64,000 bases of DNA, from positions 62,001 to 126,000 of the forward strand of contig NZ_JACHCN010000001.1 in assembly GCF_014205795.1 (NCBI RefSeq), written 5' to 3'. The stretch comes from Rhodanobacter sp. MP7CTX1. GTDB lineage: Bacteria; Pseudomonadota; Gammaproteobacteria; Xanthomonadales; Rhodanobacteraceae. The position numbers and the translations under genes were made by a program. How positions within the stretch are numbered: position 1 is the stretch's first letter; each line of letters begins with the position of its first letter. Below are positions 46,245 to 54,334 of this stretch, one piece after another. The notes under the pieces were generated by a model. It made no database searches and was not told where the DNA came from. It was given only the letters and a program-made list of their open reading frames with translations.

Positions 46245-48376
46245 TGCTGTACCTTGCTGGTGTAGAGGCCCTCCCACTGCACGGATTGGAACCAGGCGGG
46301 ATAAGGCGAGTCGGTGACGAAGGACACGTTCACTTGGTCGGAGCGCGAGGCCACGAGGAAGCTGTAGGTGCCCGATTGAACCTGCGGGGTGTTCGTGAGG
46401 AACGCAGCGTCACCAGCGGAACGGCCGGCGAACGTGCTCTCCAGTAGCGGCACCATTGAATCGGTGGCCGTGCTGCGACCCTTGGGGGTCACCTGGGTCT
46501 TGAAGTACGCAGCGTCGTTAAACCGCACGGTCATCCGCTTGATCTGCAAACGGCCGATGAGCTTCGCCACGTTGTTCTGATCCCGCGTGAACTGCTGGCT
46601 CAGCGTGATGCTTCGGTTGTAGCGGTAGCCCACGACGACACGTCCAGTGTCCACTCGACCAGGAAGACGGATCGTCTGCCCACCATTCACCAGCGTTGCA
46701 CTGCGAAGGTCGAGGTACGTGCCCGGTGAGGGCCAGTCAGTCGTCTTGAGGACGGTGAGGGCCGTGAGGGTTGGAAGCACGAGAGGGACGGTGATGTCGG
46801 TGTAGTTACCGAACGCCTGATACACAGGCTGCGCCGTCTGACGCCGGTCGAGATGGATGTCGAAGGTGTTGGAGATCGGCGGGTACGTCGGGGACGTACT
46901 CAAGTCCATCGTCAGCAGCTCCGCACCGCCGGCCGGTGCCTTGGTCACGAGGTAGAGCATGGTGCCGATGGAGTGCATGTGCAGTACCGCTCCGGTGCCC
47001 ACGAGAGTCCATGGGTGCCATGCGGACTGCTGCTTCTCATCGCCCTGCCACTTGTACTGGTGGACGAACACCTGCGGTCCTGTGGGCGACTGGTGAGCCA
47101 GGAACAGCATGTCGGCATCACTGGCCGCTTCCATGCATCGGGTCTTGCCGGGGACGTAGGACGGAACGTGAGCGGTGATGTTCGCCGCCTCGGGCGTCAC
47201 GGTGTCGTCGGAGACGAAGTATTCCCGCACAGTGCTCCAGGGCTTCGCGGCGTTGTCGTCCAAGAAGAACAGGCTGCTCGCTGCCAGCAAGGGCTTGATC
47301 GTCGGCGACACCTGGTAGGTGGTCACCGGGTCGATCTTCACCGTCTTCGGTGTCAGCGTCGGCGTGCCAGTGAGCTGGAACATCGAGGTCTTGCCGGACG
47401 CGAAGATCATCAGCGCCTTCTGATAGGCACAGACATGCAGCATCTCCGCCACACCCTCAGTGGGTGCGTTCACGTCGATCACGTCGGAGTCCAGCAGCGA
47501 GGTGACCGTGGTGCGCCAGAAGTTGAAGTAGTGCCCGATCTCGGACATCACGACGTTGCCGGCACTCGCCACGAGACCAAGACGATCCCGATGGAAGAAC
47601 ACGTCACCCAGGCGTTGCCCGACGATGGACGGGGCAGGGCTGGACTTGTCGTCACCCGCATAGCGCGTGTCGTATTCGAGCGGGCCGTAGGTGAAGTAGA
47701 AGCCGTCCGGGTTGATGGAGTCAGGGACTCGCTTGAGACCGTGAGGCATCGTGGTCTTGTCGAGCGTTCCCTTCTGTCCCGGACAGGGCACCTCTCGCCA
47801 TACCATCGTGGATTCCATCTGCACGAAGTAGTTGTCGAAGGAGTTCTGAGAGTCACCACGGACTTCGTAGATGACGCCGATGCGGTCGTAGTGATCGGTG
47901 ATCTTCGGGAGGTCTTCAAAGGTCTGGACGGAACCCGTGACACTGCCGGGGGTCAACGTGTCGGCCAGGGCCACACGGACATCGCGGTTGACGATGAAGG
48001 TGTAGTCATCGACCGTGACGGCTCGAAGGGACTCCCAAGGGTTCTGCTGGGTCGTGAGGTACGACAGGGACGCCTGGTCAACGATGACCACGTACTCCTT
48101 GCCGGTCTCGTGGTTGAACACGCGAACCTTGCCGGGATAGATAGCGACGATGTACCGCTCGCGGGAGTCCCGGATGATGCTGTGGAAGAACGCGTTGTCA
48201 GGGATGTCGGAGCCAAGCACGTTCACGAACTGCGCGGGCGGCCGAGGGCCAGCACCGCGTGCAGGGGAAAGGTCGCAGTTCATTGCCGCTTCGATCTGCG
48301 ACATCAGGCGCACAGAGGCGTCCTGCTGGGAGACCCCGCCAATCATCGACGGGATAGTTCCAGAGACCAATGGCAT
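46241..48376 (-). CDS. Tail tubular protein B (nozzle), T7 gp12-like
   Basis: The 711-aa beta-rich protein begins VSGTIPSMIGGVSQQDASVRLMSQ, matching the T7 gp12 start ISQSIKNLKGGISQQPD. It forms the tail nozzle below gp11. T7 gp12 is 794 aa. It overlaps the gp11-like stop by one base. Confidence 0.93.
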   Translation of the reverse strand: MPLVSGTIPSMIGGVSQQDASVRLMSQIEAAMNCDLSPARGAGPRPPAQFVNVLGSDIPDNAFFHSIIRDSRERYIVAIYPGKVRVFNHETGKEYVVIVDQASLSYLTTQQNPWESLRAVTVDDYTFIVNRDVRVALADTLTPGSVTGSVQTFEDLPKITDHYDRIGVIYEVRGDSQNSFDNYFVQMESTMVWREVPCPGQKGTLDKTTMPHGLKRVPDSINPDGFYFTYGPLEYDTRYAGDDKSSPAPSIVGQRLGDVFFHRDRLGLVASAGNVVMSEIGHYFNFWRTTVTSLLDSDVIDVNAPTEGVAEMLHVCAYQKALMIFASGKTSMFQLTGTPTLTPKTVKIDPVTTYQVSPTIKPLLAASSLFFLDDNAAKPWSTVREYFVSDDTVTPEAANITAHVPSYVPGKTRCMEAASDADMLFLAHQSPTGPQVFVHQYKWQGDEKQQSAWHPWTLVGTGAVLHMHSIGTMLYLVTKAPAGGAELLTMDLSTSPTYPPISNTFDIHLDRRQTAQPVYQAFGNYTDITVPLVLPTLTALTVLKTTDWPSPGTYLDLRSATLVNGGQTIRLPGRVDTGRVVVGYRYNRSITLSQQFTRDQNNVAKLIGRLQIKRMTVRFNDAAYFKTQVTPKGRSTATDSMVPLLESTFAGRSAGDAAFLTNTPQVQSGTYSFLVASRSDQVNVSFVTDSPYPAWFQSVQWEGLYTSKVQQ

Positions 48377-48963
48377 TACGAGCGAGTCCAGACTTCGGAC
48401 ACTTCGGCCGCATCGTTGAACATGTTGCCCTTCGGCTCGTAGGCCCGCTCCTCGTCGGCGAGGACTGCCAGTGCGAACCGCTCGTCGTCCTGGGTGAACC
48501 CGTAGGACTGCTCGCTGCCCTGGAACTGCGCCTGGAACTGCGTGGCCGCTTTGACGGTGATGTAGCGACGCGCGGACTCGGGGAGAGTCTCGAAGTCGAA
48601 CATCCAGATCACCTCAGCGACGGGGCCGTTGTCGGCGTCGAACACATAGGTGCTGTCGTCTGCGTTGTAGAGCTTGCCGCCACGCGGGACGATACGGCGT
48701 GACTCTGCCGTCGATGGGCGCAGCGCGATGACGTTCTGAGGTAACACAACCTGGCCGTCAGAGGCCGGGGTGAAGTAATAGTTGTAGTCGCGATTGAAGT
48801 ACCAGCCGCGTGACTGAATCTCGCGTGCTTTCGTGCGCAGCGTATCGCGCGCAATCGAGGCGTCGGTGAAGCCCATGTTGTCGAGCGTGTTGATGGGAGT
48901 CTCGCCCACTGCCTTCAGCAGTTGGTTGACAGCCTCAAGCTCCGTGGTTGCGGTGAGTTGCAT
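48376..48963 (-). CDS. Tail tubular protein A (adaptor), T7 gp11-like
   Basis: The 195-aa protein has the gp11 pattern ELEAVNQLLKAVGETPINTL, KAREIQSRGWYFN and YITVKAATQFQAQFQGS, and a length equal to T7 gp11 (196 aa). It connects portal and nozzle. A terminator ends about 15 nt before its ribosome-binding site CGGAGA. Confidence 0.94.
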   Translation of the reverse strand: MQLTATTELEAVNQLLKAVGETPINTLDNMGFTDASIARDTLRTKAREIQSRGWYFNRDYNYYFTPASDGQVVLPQNVIALRPSTAESRRIVPRGGKLYNADDSTYVFDADNGPVAEVIWMFDFETLPESARRYITVKAATQFQAQFQGSEQSYGFTQDDERFALAVLADEERAYEPKGNMFNDAAEVSEVWTRS

Positions 48964-48978
48964 AAGTCTCCGGTAGAC

Positions 48979-49017
48979 AAAAAAAACCCGCCACGCCGGT
49001 TAGGGACGTGACGGGTT
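48979..49017 (-). terminator. Intrinsic terminator after capsid gene (T7 T-phi position)
   Basis: On the minus strand AACCCGTCACG pairs with CGTGGCGGGTT and is followed by eight T residues. It separates capsid and tail genes exactly where T7 has its late terminator T-phi. It would reduce tail transcripts relative to capsid. Confidence 0.9.
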
Positions 49018-49030
49018 GAGGGGGTACTGC

Positions 49031-49975
49031 TTAGACGATTGCGATCTCGACCGCACCGCCCGAACGCAGCGGGCCGTGGCCCAGCGCGAACTTGCTGAGC
49101 ATCAGGGTGCCCTGGCGACGTGCGTCGTAGGCATCTTCCAATGCCAAGTCCAGCAGCTTCAGCGTGCCGACTGCGCTCTTGTGGAACACAGCAGCGACCG
49201 ACTTGCTGTAGTCAGCGCGGCGGGAGAGCTGAATCTTCGCGTTCGCCGAGTCATCAGCGTTCGGGAAGTGGTTGGTCTTCAGCAGCTTGATGCGAGCGAT
49301 GGACTCGATCACGGCCTGCGACAGCGACGCACCCGCAGTGGGGTTGAAGTCACGATCCACCAAGTCTTTCACCTGGGTCAGCAGATACCACTGCGCCGGC
49401 TTCAGGACGGCAATGCAATCCTCTTCCGGGATGTCCTTCTCGTCGAAGGTCTGACGAGCCTGACGGATCGCAGCAGCCAGCAACGACGCATCGGTGCCCA
49501 TCGTCGCAGCCTTGATGATCGCACCACCCGGCTGACCATCGACCGGGCCGGTGGTCATACGCGCGGCCAGGATCGCACAGCGGATTTCGTTGAGCTGGCG
49601 CTGCTTTGCCAGTTCGAGGCCCTGCTGCTTCGTGTACTCGCTACGCACGTCGTAGTGGTTCATGGCCTCGTCAATGTTCGGGATGAACACATGCGAGATC
49701 AGCATGGGATCGAGACCGATCACCACTTCGTTGTGTTGCACGTTCAGGCCGGTGATCTCGGTGCCCGGTACGTGGTACTCGGAACCGATGGTGCCGATGG
49801 CCGGGAACGAGGCCGACTTGCCATGGGAGATGTTGCGCTCGGTCACATGACCGGCCAGCTTGTACTCGTCCATGAACGAGGTCAGGACTTCACCCGCGTA
49901 CTGCTTGAGGAACAGCGCCTTGTCGTCGCCAGCATTCTGGACTTGACCAAGACGATTCGGTACAGCGTTTGCCAT
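49031..49975 (-). CDS. Major capsid protein, T7 gp10-like
   Basis: The 314-aa protein (T7 gp10A is 345) begins MANAVPNRLGQVQNAGDDKALFLKQ and contains HGKSASFPAIG and YHVPGTEI, HK97-fold capsid patterns of the T7 group. No slippery site for a longer form is obvious near the end. Position after scaffold and before gp11 supports the call. Confidence 0.94.
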   Translation of the reverse strand: MANAVPNRLGQVQNAGDDKALFLKQYAGEVLTSFMDEYKLAGHVTERNISHGKSASFPAIGTIGSEYHVPGTEITGLNVQHNEVVIGLDPMLISHVFIPNIDEAMNHYDVRSEYTKQQGLELAKQRQLNEIRCAILAARMTTGPVDGQPGGAIIKAATMGTDASLLAAAIRQARQTFDEKDIPEEDCIAVLKPAQWYLLTQVKDLVDRDFNPTAGASLSQAVIESIARIKLLKTNHFPNADDSANAKIQLSRRADYSKSVAAVFHKSAVGTLKLLDLALEDAYDARRQGTLMLSKFALGHGPLRSGGAVEIAIV

Positions 49976-50078
49976 TTTGTTCTTGAGATTTCCTTATGGA
50001 AGGGAGAATGAAATTCCCCTGCGGCATTGCACACGGGCCTATTTCATCCAGTGGGTTACTACAGGGGCAGTGCGGGGC

Positions 50079-50837
50079 TTAGAACTCGGAGTGGCGCAGC
50101 CGCTCCATGACTTCAGCGCGATACGCCGGGTCGTTCTTGTACTGAGGAGAACGCATCGCTGCGGTGACCTCGACCTGGGACTTGAATGGCGCGGCGCCCG
50201 TGGGAGCCTTCTTGCCATTCAGCAGTGACCCCGGAGGGGCGCCACGTTTCGCAGCATGGCGCGCAGCAAGGGCCTCGACGGCCATCTTTGCGCGAGCTGG
50301 GTTGCCGGACGTGACAGCGGAATTGAACTCGATCTTCTCGGCTTCAGCGAGGTTGCCCTTCGCCCATTCGATCAGACCAAGGTACGCTTCGTTGCCGCCA
50401 GCGGTGCCGTAGACAGCCGCGTCATATGCATCGACTTCGGCCTGCTTGCCACGGATGTAGGTGTCCACCTCGGCCTTCGGGATGCCGGCCTTTTCCAGCG
50501 AGGCATACGTCTCTTCGGAAAGCTTGCCCGTCTCGGCGTACTCGGTGTTGAGGCCAGCCCAATCCAGGCCGGCGCCCTCGACAACCTTCTGTGCACCTTC
50601 GTCGCCCGCTGGAATCTCCAGGGCCGGCTTGGTTTCCGCAGCAGCAGCGGCGGCGGCAGCTTCTTCAGCGGTCGGCGTGGCCGTCTGCTTTGCGGTCAGT
50701 TCGGCGTGAGCGGCGACCAGCTCCTCGACGGTCTTGAAGCCACCATACGTGACCTCGGTTGCAGCAGCGGCTTCCGTGGAAGTAGCTTCGGCGACCGGGT
50801 TCTCGATGGTCATTGTGATCTCGGACTTTTCGGTCAT
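50079..50837 (-). CDS. Scaffold (capsid assembly) protein, T7 gp9-like
   Basis: The 252-aa acidic protein has an Ala/Glu/Thr-rich N-terminus and a basic C-terminal helix region (MRSPQYKNDPAYRAEVMERLRHSEF), as needed for binding the inner face of gp10. It lies between portal and capsid as in T7. Confidence 0.9.
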   Translation of the reverse strand: MTEKSEITMTIENPVAEATSTEAAAATEVTYGGFKTVEELVAAHAELTAKQTATPTAEEAAAAAAAAETKPALEIPAGDEGAQKVVEGAGLDWAGLNTEYAETGKLSEETYASLEKAGIPKAEVDTYIRGKQAEVDAYDAAVYGTAGGNEAYLGLIEWAKGNLAEAEKIEFNSAVTSGNPARAKMAVEALAARHAAKRGAPPGSLLNGKKAPTGAAPFKSQVEVTAAMRSPQYKNDPAYRAEVMERLRHSEF

Positions 50838-50842
50838 AAGGC

Positions 50843-51013
50843 TCAGTGGTTGAAGTTGTAGATGGTGAGACCGTTCGACTCGGACTTGAACTTCTCCAGC
50901 GGATCGGCCTCGGCCTTCGCTGTGTCCTTCGGGGTCTTCACGGGAGCTGGTGTGACCGGCTTGGTCTTTGCCGGATCAGCCGGCGTGTCGGTCACTGGGT
51001 TACTGTTGGCCAC
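50843..51013 (-). CDS. 56-aa protein between portal and scaffold
   Basis: GTG 51013 follows GGAG at 6 nt and overlaps the portal stop by 14 bp. The product is Pro/Thr/Lys-rich (NPVTDTPADPAKTKPVTPAP) with an ordered tail NGLTIYNFNH. T7 has no gene here; the family is unknown. Strong leader and coupling support expression. Confidence 0.65.
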   Translation of the reverse strand: MANSNPVTDTPADPAKTKPVTPAPVKTPKDTAKAEADPLEKFKSESNGLTIYNFNH

Positions 51014-52790
51014 TCATATCTCCTGGTGGTGCCATGGCGGCACCTGCGATGGTTGGGGCTGCACGGATGGCGGCCTGGTGCATGGTGTCGGTCTGCTGTT
51101 CCTGCTGGAGCTGCTCATCAGTCTTGATGAGGCCCTTCATGGTCAGATCGGATGCAGCGCCCATACGGGCCATCAGCTCGCCTGGATTCACACGCTGTGA
51201 GAACACTTGCGGTGTGAGAACCTGCTGCGCTGCTTGTGCCCATTCCATGAGCTTCTGCATGTCCTGCCCACGGCCGAGTGCGGCGACGCCGACAACGATG
51301 CGGGGCTTGATGAGACCTGGAGGCAGATCGGGGAGTCGATGGGCGCGGGTGAGGCGATCCATGATGCGGCGAACCAGGGGAAGTAGAAGGTCTTCTGCGA
51401 GGATCGAGTAGATGCCACCGAGGGTGTCTTCCAGCTCTTGAGCCAGGTAACGGATTTCCTCAGCAGTGACTCGCTCGCCGCTGCGTTGAATCGACGTGCG
51501 AACGCCGAACGCCATCTCCAATCGAGTAATCAGCTTGTCGATATGCTGACCCACGAAGTTGAAGTCGCCGAACTTCTCCTGTGACACGGACTTGAGCTGC
51601 TCGGCTTTGAACCGAAGCACGTCACCAGACTCGGCCTGAGTGATGGTCGTCGGTCGGATCGTGGCGTTCTCATCCAGTGCCCACAGAACCTTGGCGGCTG
51701 CTGCGGCACCCTTGAGGATTGCCTTGCTCAGCTTCTCCAATGCATCGAAGTCGCCGTAGTAGTCGTAGACCAGACCAGCGCCGTAGTCCTCGCCGTCTTC
51801 CTCTGGAATCCGCAGGGGAATCCAGGGGCACGCGTCGATGGGGTAGGAACCCTGGGAGCCGGGAACGATGTTGCTGTTCACTTCCTGGTATACCTGCCAC
51901 AGCTCGCCCTCGCGGTAGATGCGGGTATACAGCTCCACATCTTGCTCAGGGCCAGCGTCCTTCGTCGCGCCTTTGTTCTTGTCGAGGCCGAGGATGGCCT
52001 TCAGCTCCGTCCCCATGGTTGATGGGGCGACGCTATCGAGGGTGACCATCTCCAGCACAGAACCCATGCCGTCACGGTCAACAACGTAGCGGGACAGCGG
52101 ATACATCTTGGCGTTGCCGTCGTCAGGCACGTACATCAGCACGTTGCCGGTTGCCACGAGGTGCTTCAGGCCGAGGCCCAAGCGTCCGCGCATACCCGAC
52201 GTTTCGATGTCGTTGATGACGGTGCGCTCGATCTCAGCGAGGCCCATCTCCAGTTCACCCTGCTGGATGCCGGCTTGCTCTGCGAGCGTGTTGGCATCCA
52301 TACCGATGTCGGGCTTGCCGGGATTGAACAGGCGGCCTGGGATCGTCTGCATGTCCTTGTCGATGGACACGATGATTCGCTTGCCAGGGCACAGCCGGGG
52401 CTTCGGCATGGTCGCCAAGAGACCGAGGATGTCATCGCCTTCGAGGTACTCTCGGGTGATGATCTTCTCGGGGTATAGCTCGTGGAGGAATCCATCCACG
52501 GCATTCCACAGGGCCGGCTTTGGTTTCGTGCGGTTGCCCTTGTACGTGGGCAGGATCGACTTGCGGAAGTTGGTGCTTACCGAGAGGGGCAGGAGGAAGT
52601 GGCGTGTGCCGAACTTCTCCAGCAGCTCCTCAATGTAGTCGTCCAGGTCGGCCTTCGCCTTTTCAGGGTTAGTGACCTCGGCAGTCACCACCTCAGCGCC
52701 GTCATCTTCGTCTTCCCACTTCACCGTCTTCGTGTTCTTGAAGGAGAGCTGGTAGCGGAGTACGTCGGCGTCAATGAGGATCGTCAGCAA
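51000..52790 (-). CDS. Fusion: 5'-3' exonuclease N-terminus joined to truncated portal
   Basis: Residues 1 to about 163 are the first half of a T7 gp6-like flap/5'-3' exonuclease, with D8 (LIDADV), the EGDD at 117-120 and SIDKD at 142-146, ending in IPGRLFNPGKPDIG. From about residue 164 (MDANTLAEQAG) it is T7 gp8-like portal: ERTVINDIE, LKHLVATGNVLMYV, SGERVTAEEIRYLAQELEDTLGGIYSI, to the end. The exonuclease lacks its C-terminal half and the portal lacks about its first 100 residues. The frame is uninterrupted. An in-frame deletion between genes 6 and 8 is the simplest explanation, near position 52300. Confidence 0.9.
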   Translation of the reverse strand: MLTILIDADVLRYQLSFKNTKTVKWEDEDDGAEVVTAEVTNPEKAKADLDDYIEELLEKFGTRHFLLPLSVSTNFRKSILPTYKGNRTKPKPALWNAVDGFLHELYPEKIITREYLEGDDILGLLATMPKPRLCPGKRIIVSIDKDMQTIPGRLFNPGKPDIGMDANTLAEQAGIQQGELEMGLAEIERTVINDIETSGMRGRLGLGLKHLVATGNVLMYVPDDGNAKMYPLSRYVVDRDGMGSVLEMVTLDSVAPSTMGTELKAILGLDKNKGATKDAGPEQDVELYTRIYREGELWQVYQEVNSNIVPGSQGSYPIDACPWIPLRIPEEDGEDYGAGLVYDYYGDFDALEKLSKAILKGAAAAAKVLWALDENATIRPTTITQAESGDVLRFKAEQLKSVSQEKFGDFNFVGQHIDKLITRLEMAFGVRTSIQRSGERVTAEEIRYLAQELEDTLGGIYSILAEDLLLPLVRRIMDRLTRAHRLPDLPPGLIKPRIVVGVAALGRGQDMQKLMEWAQAAQQVLTPQVFSQRVNPGELMARMGAASDLTMKGLIKTDEQLQQEQQTDTMHQAAIRAAPTIAGAAMAPPGDMSGQQ

Positions 52791-53098
52791 ACCTGCAACG
52801 AACCTGAGACGCGCAGTACCTTCGCGAAGCGGCGGTAGTCGTCTTCGAGCGTTTCGGAGAACTTGATTGCGCCACTGCGAATCAGCTCCTCGGCCATGTG
52901 GCGTGCTACATCACGGCGTAGGTGCTCGCGCATGTGATCGACGTGGTGCATATCGACACTGCCACGGTGAAGGTCGATGTGGTGAACCGTCAGCTCGCCG
53001 GCCGCCTTCAGCGTGCGCGGTTCCTTCATGTTGGTCACAGCGTCTTTCAGATCGGCCACTTGCTTAAGCAGGGCTTCCTTCGTTGTCTTAGGGGGCAT
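52784..53098 (-). CDS. 104-aa helical protein of unknown function
   Basis: The charged helical protein (MPPKTTKEALLKQVADLKDAV) contains a His-rich middle (VHHIDLHRGSVDMHHVDHMREH) that might bind metal. It overlaps the exonuclease-portal start by 7 bp and abuts the Rz1-like gene. No family. Confidence 0.7.
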   Translation of the reverse strand: MPPKTTKEALLKQVADLKDAVTNMKEPRTLKAAGELTVHHIDLHRGSVDMHHVDHMREHLRRDVARHMAEELIRSGAIKFSETLEDDYRRFAKVLRVSGSLQVC

Positions 53099-53361
53099 TA
53101 GGGTTCCTTGGGATTCAGTTCGTTGGTTGCGCTCTGCTTGTCCGCGTTGCAGCGAAGCAGTGCGTCTTCCGCCTGACCGGCGAAGTTGAATAGGTCTCCA
53201 CCAGTGCTCTTGGGGTCGTCCACCAGGGCATCTAGGGATGCGTGGCGGCCCTCAATGACGGTCGGGGAGAGGAAGGCGTTGCTGCTTCGCACGGTCGTAT
53301 GCTTCGCGCAGCCCTGCAGGCAGAGGGGTATCAAGAAAAGCAGCAGTGGGCTGATCTTCAC
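53098..53361 (-). CDS. Rz1-like outer spanin lipoprotein
   Basis: The 87-aa product has a lipoprotein signal (MKISPLLLFLIPLCLQGC) and a short periplasmic part. Its 5' end is nested in another frame within the 3' end of the Rz-like gene (110 bp overlap), the hallmark of Rz/Rz1 pairs. The outer spanin would join the inner one to fuse the membranes at lysis. Confidence 0.8.
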   Translation of the reverse strand: MKISPLLLFLIPLCLQGCAKHTTVRSSNAFLSPTVIEGRHASLDALVDDPKSTGGDLFNFAGQAEDALLRCNADKQSATNELNPKEP

Positions 53362-53611
53362 GGGCGGTTATCTCCAGTTCGTGTGTGACGCGATCCCGGT
53401 TGGTGCGGATCAGTGGGTCGAGGTCGCGGCGGTAGGCGACCTCCTTTGAGAAGGCGTCGAACCGCTGCGTGAGTGCGTCGTACTGCTGAGCTGTTTCTTC
53501 CAGCTTCTCGACGCGCGTGGTCATCGAGCGATACGAATAGACTCCGTATGCGCCCGCGCCGAGAGCGACGAGGATCAGGAGGGCCGCGAGGTAGTAGAGG
53601 ACTTTGGTCAT
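53252..53611 (-). CDS. Rz-like inner spanin
   Basis: The 119-aa protein has an N-terminal membrane helix (VLYYLAALLILVALGAGAYGVY), a coiled-coil stretch and a C-terminus DTPLPAGLREAYDRA that matches the Rz ending. The Rz1-like gene is nested in its 3' end. In T7 these genes (18.5/18.7) are near the terminase, so the position between polymerase and portal is unusual. Confidence 0.82.
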   Translation of the reverse strand: MTKVLYYLAALLILVALGAGAYGVYSYRSMTTRVEKLEETAQQYDALTQRFDAFSKEVAYRRDLDPLIRTNRDRVTHELEITAREDQPTAAFLDTPLPAGLREAYDRAKQQRLPLPDRH

Positions 53612-53763
53612 GGCCGACCCATGTAGGCTTGCACCGCCGCGATCTGCGCTTGAATCTTCGCGAGACGTAGGCTGTGCAGCGCGGCACGCTCGCGGGACTT
53701 GATGACCCTGCGTTGCTTGATGGTGTCGATGAGGCCACCGAAGATGAACTTCAGGGCCTTCAC
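53608..53763 (-). CDS. 51-aa amphipathic protein in the spanin cassette
   Basis: GTG 53763 overlaps the stop of the upstream gene (GTGA) and its own stop overlaps the Rz ATG. The product (KALKFIFGGLIDTIKQRR...) has a short hydrophobic start and a basic helix. It could be a small lysis regulator or pinholin-like protein, but I recognise no family. Confidence 0.55.
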   Translation of the reverse strand: MKALKFIFGGLIDTIKQRRVIKSRERAALHSLRLAKIQAQIAAVQAYMGRP

Positions 53764-54017
53764 CAGTGGTAGTCCTCGGGGGTCGAGACCTTCGGTTGGA
53801 AGTGGCGCGCTTTGCTGCCGCACTTCCACGGACGGAACGCGGTGCGCTCGTCGTGGCAGCGGACGAAGCCGGACATCGGCGTCGTGCATACCCGCTTCGT
53901 GCCTCCCATCACAGGATCAGGCACGTGGGCCTCGGTGTGCTTCCGTGTGCATTGGTCGTACTCGGAGGGATAGCCGGGTGCGCGCTGGTAGAACTTGCAG
54001 TCTTTGCAGGACTTCAT
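53760..54017 (-). CDS. 85-aa Cys-rich probable zinc-binding protein
   Basis: The protein contains CKDCKFYQ at the N-terminus, then QCTRKHTE, RVCTTPM, VRCHDE and WKCGSKARHF: enough Cys and His for one or two zinc sites. Similar small proteins occur in many phages near replication genes. It is coupled by ATGA to the HNH gene. Confidence 0.7.
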   Translation of the reverse strand: MKSCKDCKFYQRAPGYPSEYDQCTRKHTEAHVPDPVMGGTKRVCTTPMSGFVRCHDERTAFRPWKCGSKARHFQPKVSTPEDYHW

Positions 54018-54334
54018 CGGTGCTCCTGGTAATAGGCGGCCACACGCAGCAGCTCCTCGGGAGTTGCGTTGCTCTTGATGGCGTTTGCTTTGGAGGAGAT
54101 GACCGTGACGTTGCCCCTCGTGTAACCGAGGGTCGGATCGCTGCGGTCGAGGGATGGGGAGTTCGGGCCTTGAGCCAGTCCTCCAGTGTTGCGATACAGC
54201 GGTAAGCCCAGCACCGGGCAGAAGTCGGGGATCACCACGTCCTCAATCGTGAGGTCGAATGGGATGCCCCGCTTCTTCGCCCGGTGCTTCGTCAGTGCAA
54301 GGAGACGGCTTGCCGGTGTGGCGCTCTGCCTCAG
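54014..54334 (-). CDS. HNH/endonuclease VII-like nuclease
   Basis: The protein (about 106 aa) shows HRAKKRGIPFDLTIEDV, CPVLGLPL, SPSLDRSDPTLGYTRGNVTVISSKANAIKSNATPEEL, a signature of small phage HNH nucleases (DRxDxxxGYxxxNV). No ATG is available; a CTG overlapping the DNA polymerase stop (CTGA at 54331-54334) fits the position, and a TTG at 54385 is an alternative. It may be a homing-type nuclease, here inserted directly after the polymerase gene. Confidence 0.8.
   Translation of the reverse strand: MRQSATPASRLLALTKHRAKKRGIPFDLTIEDVVIPDFCPVLGLPLYRNTGGLAQGPNSPSLDRSDPTLGYTRGNVTVISSKANAIKSNATPEELLRVAAYYQEHR

Noticed and set aside
46853-48442. 529-codon frame antisense to the gp12-like gene
   Set aside because: Shadow of the tail tube B gene.
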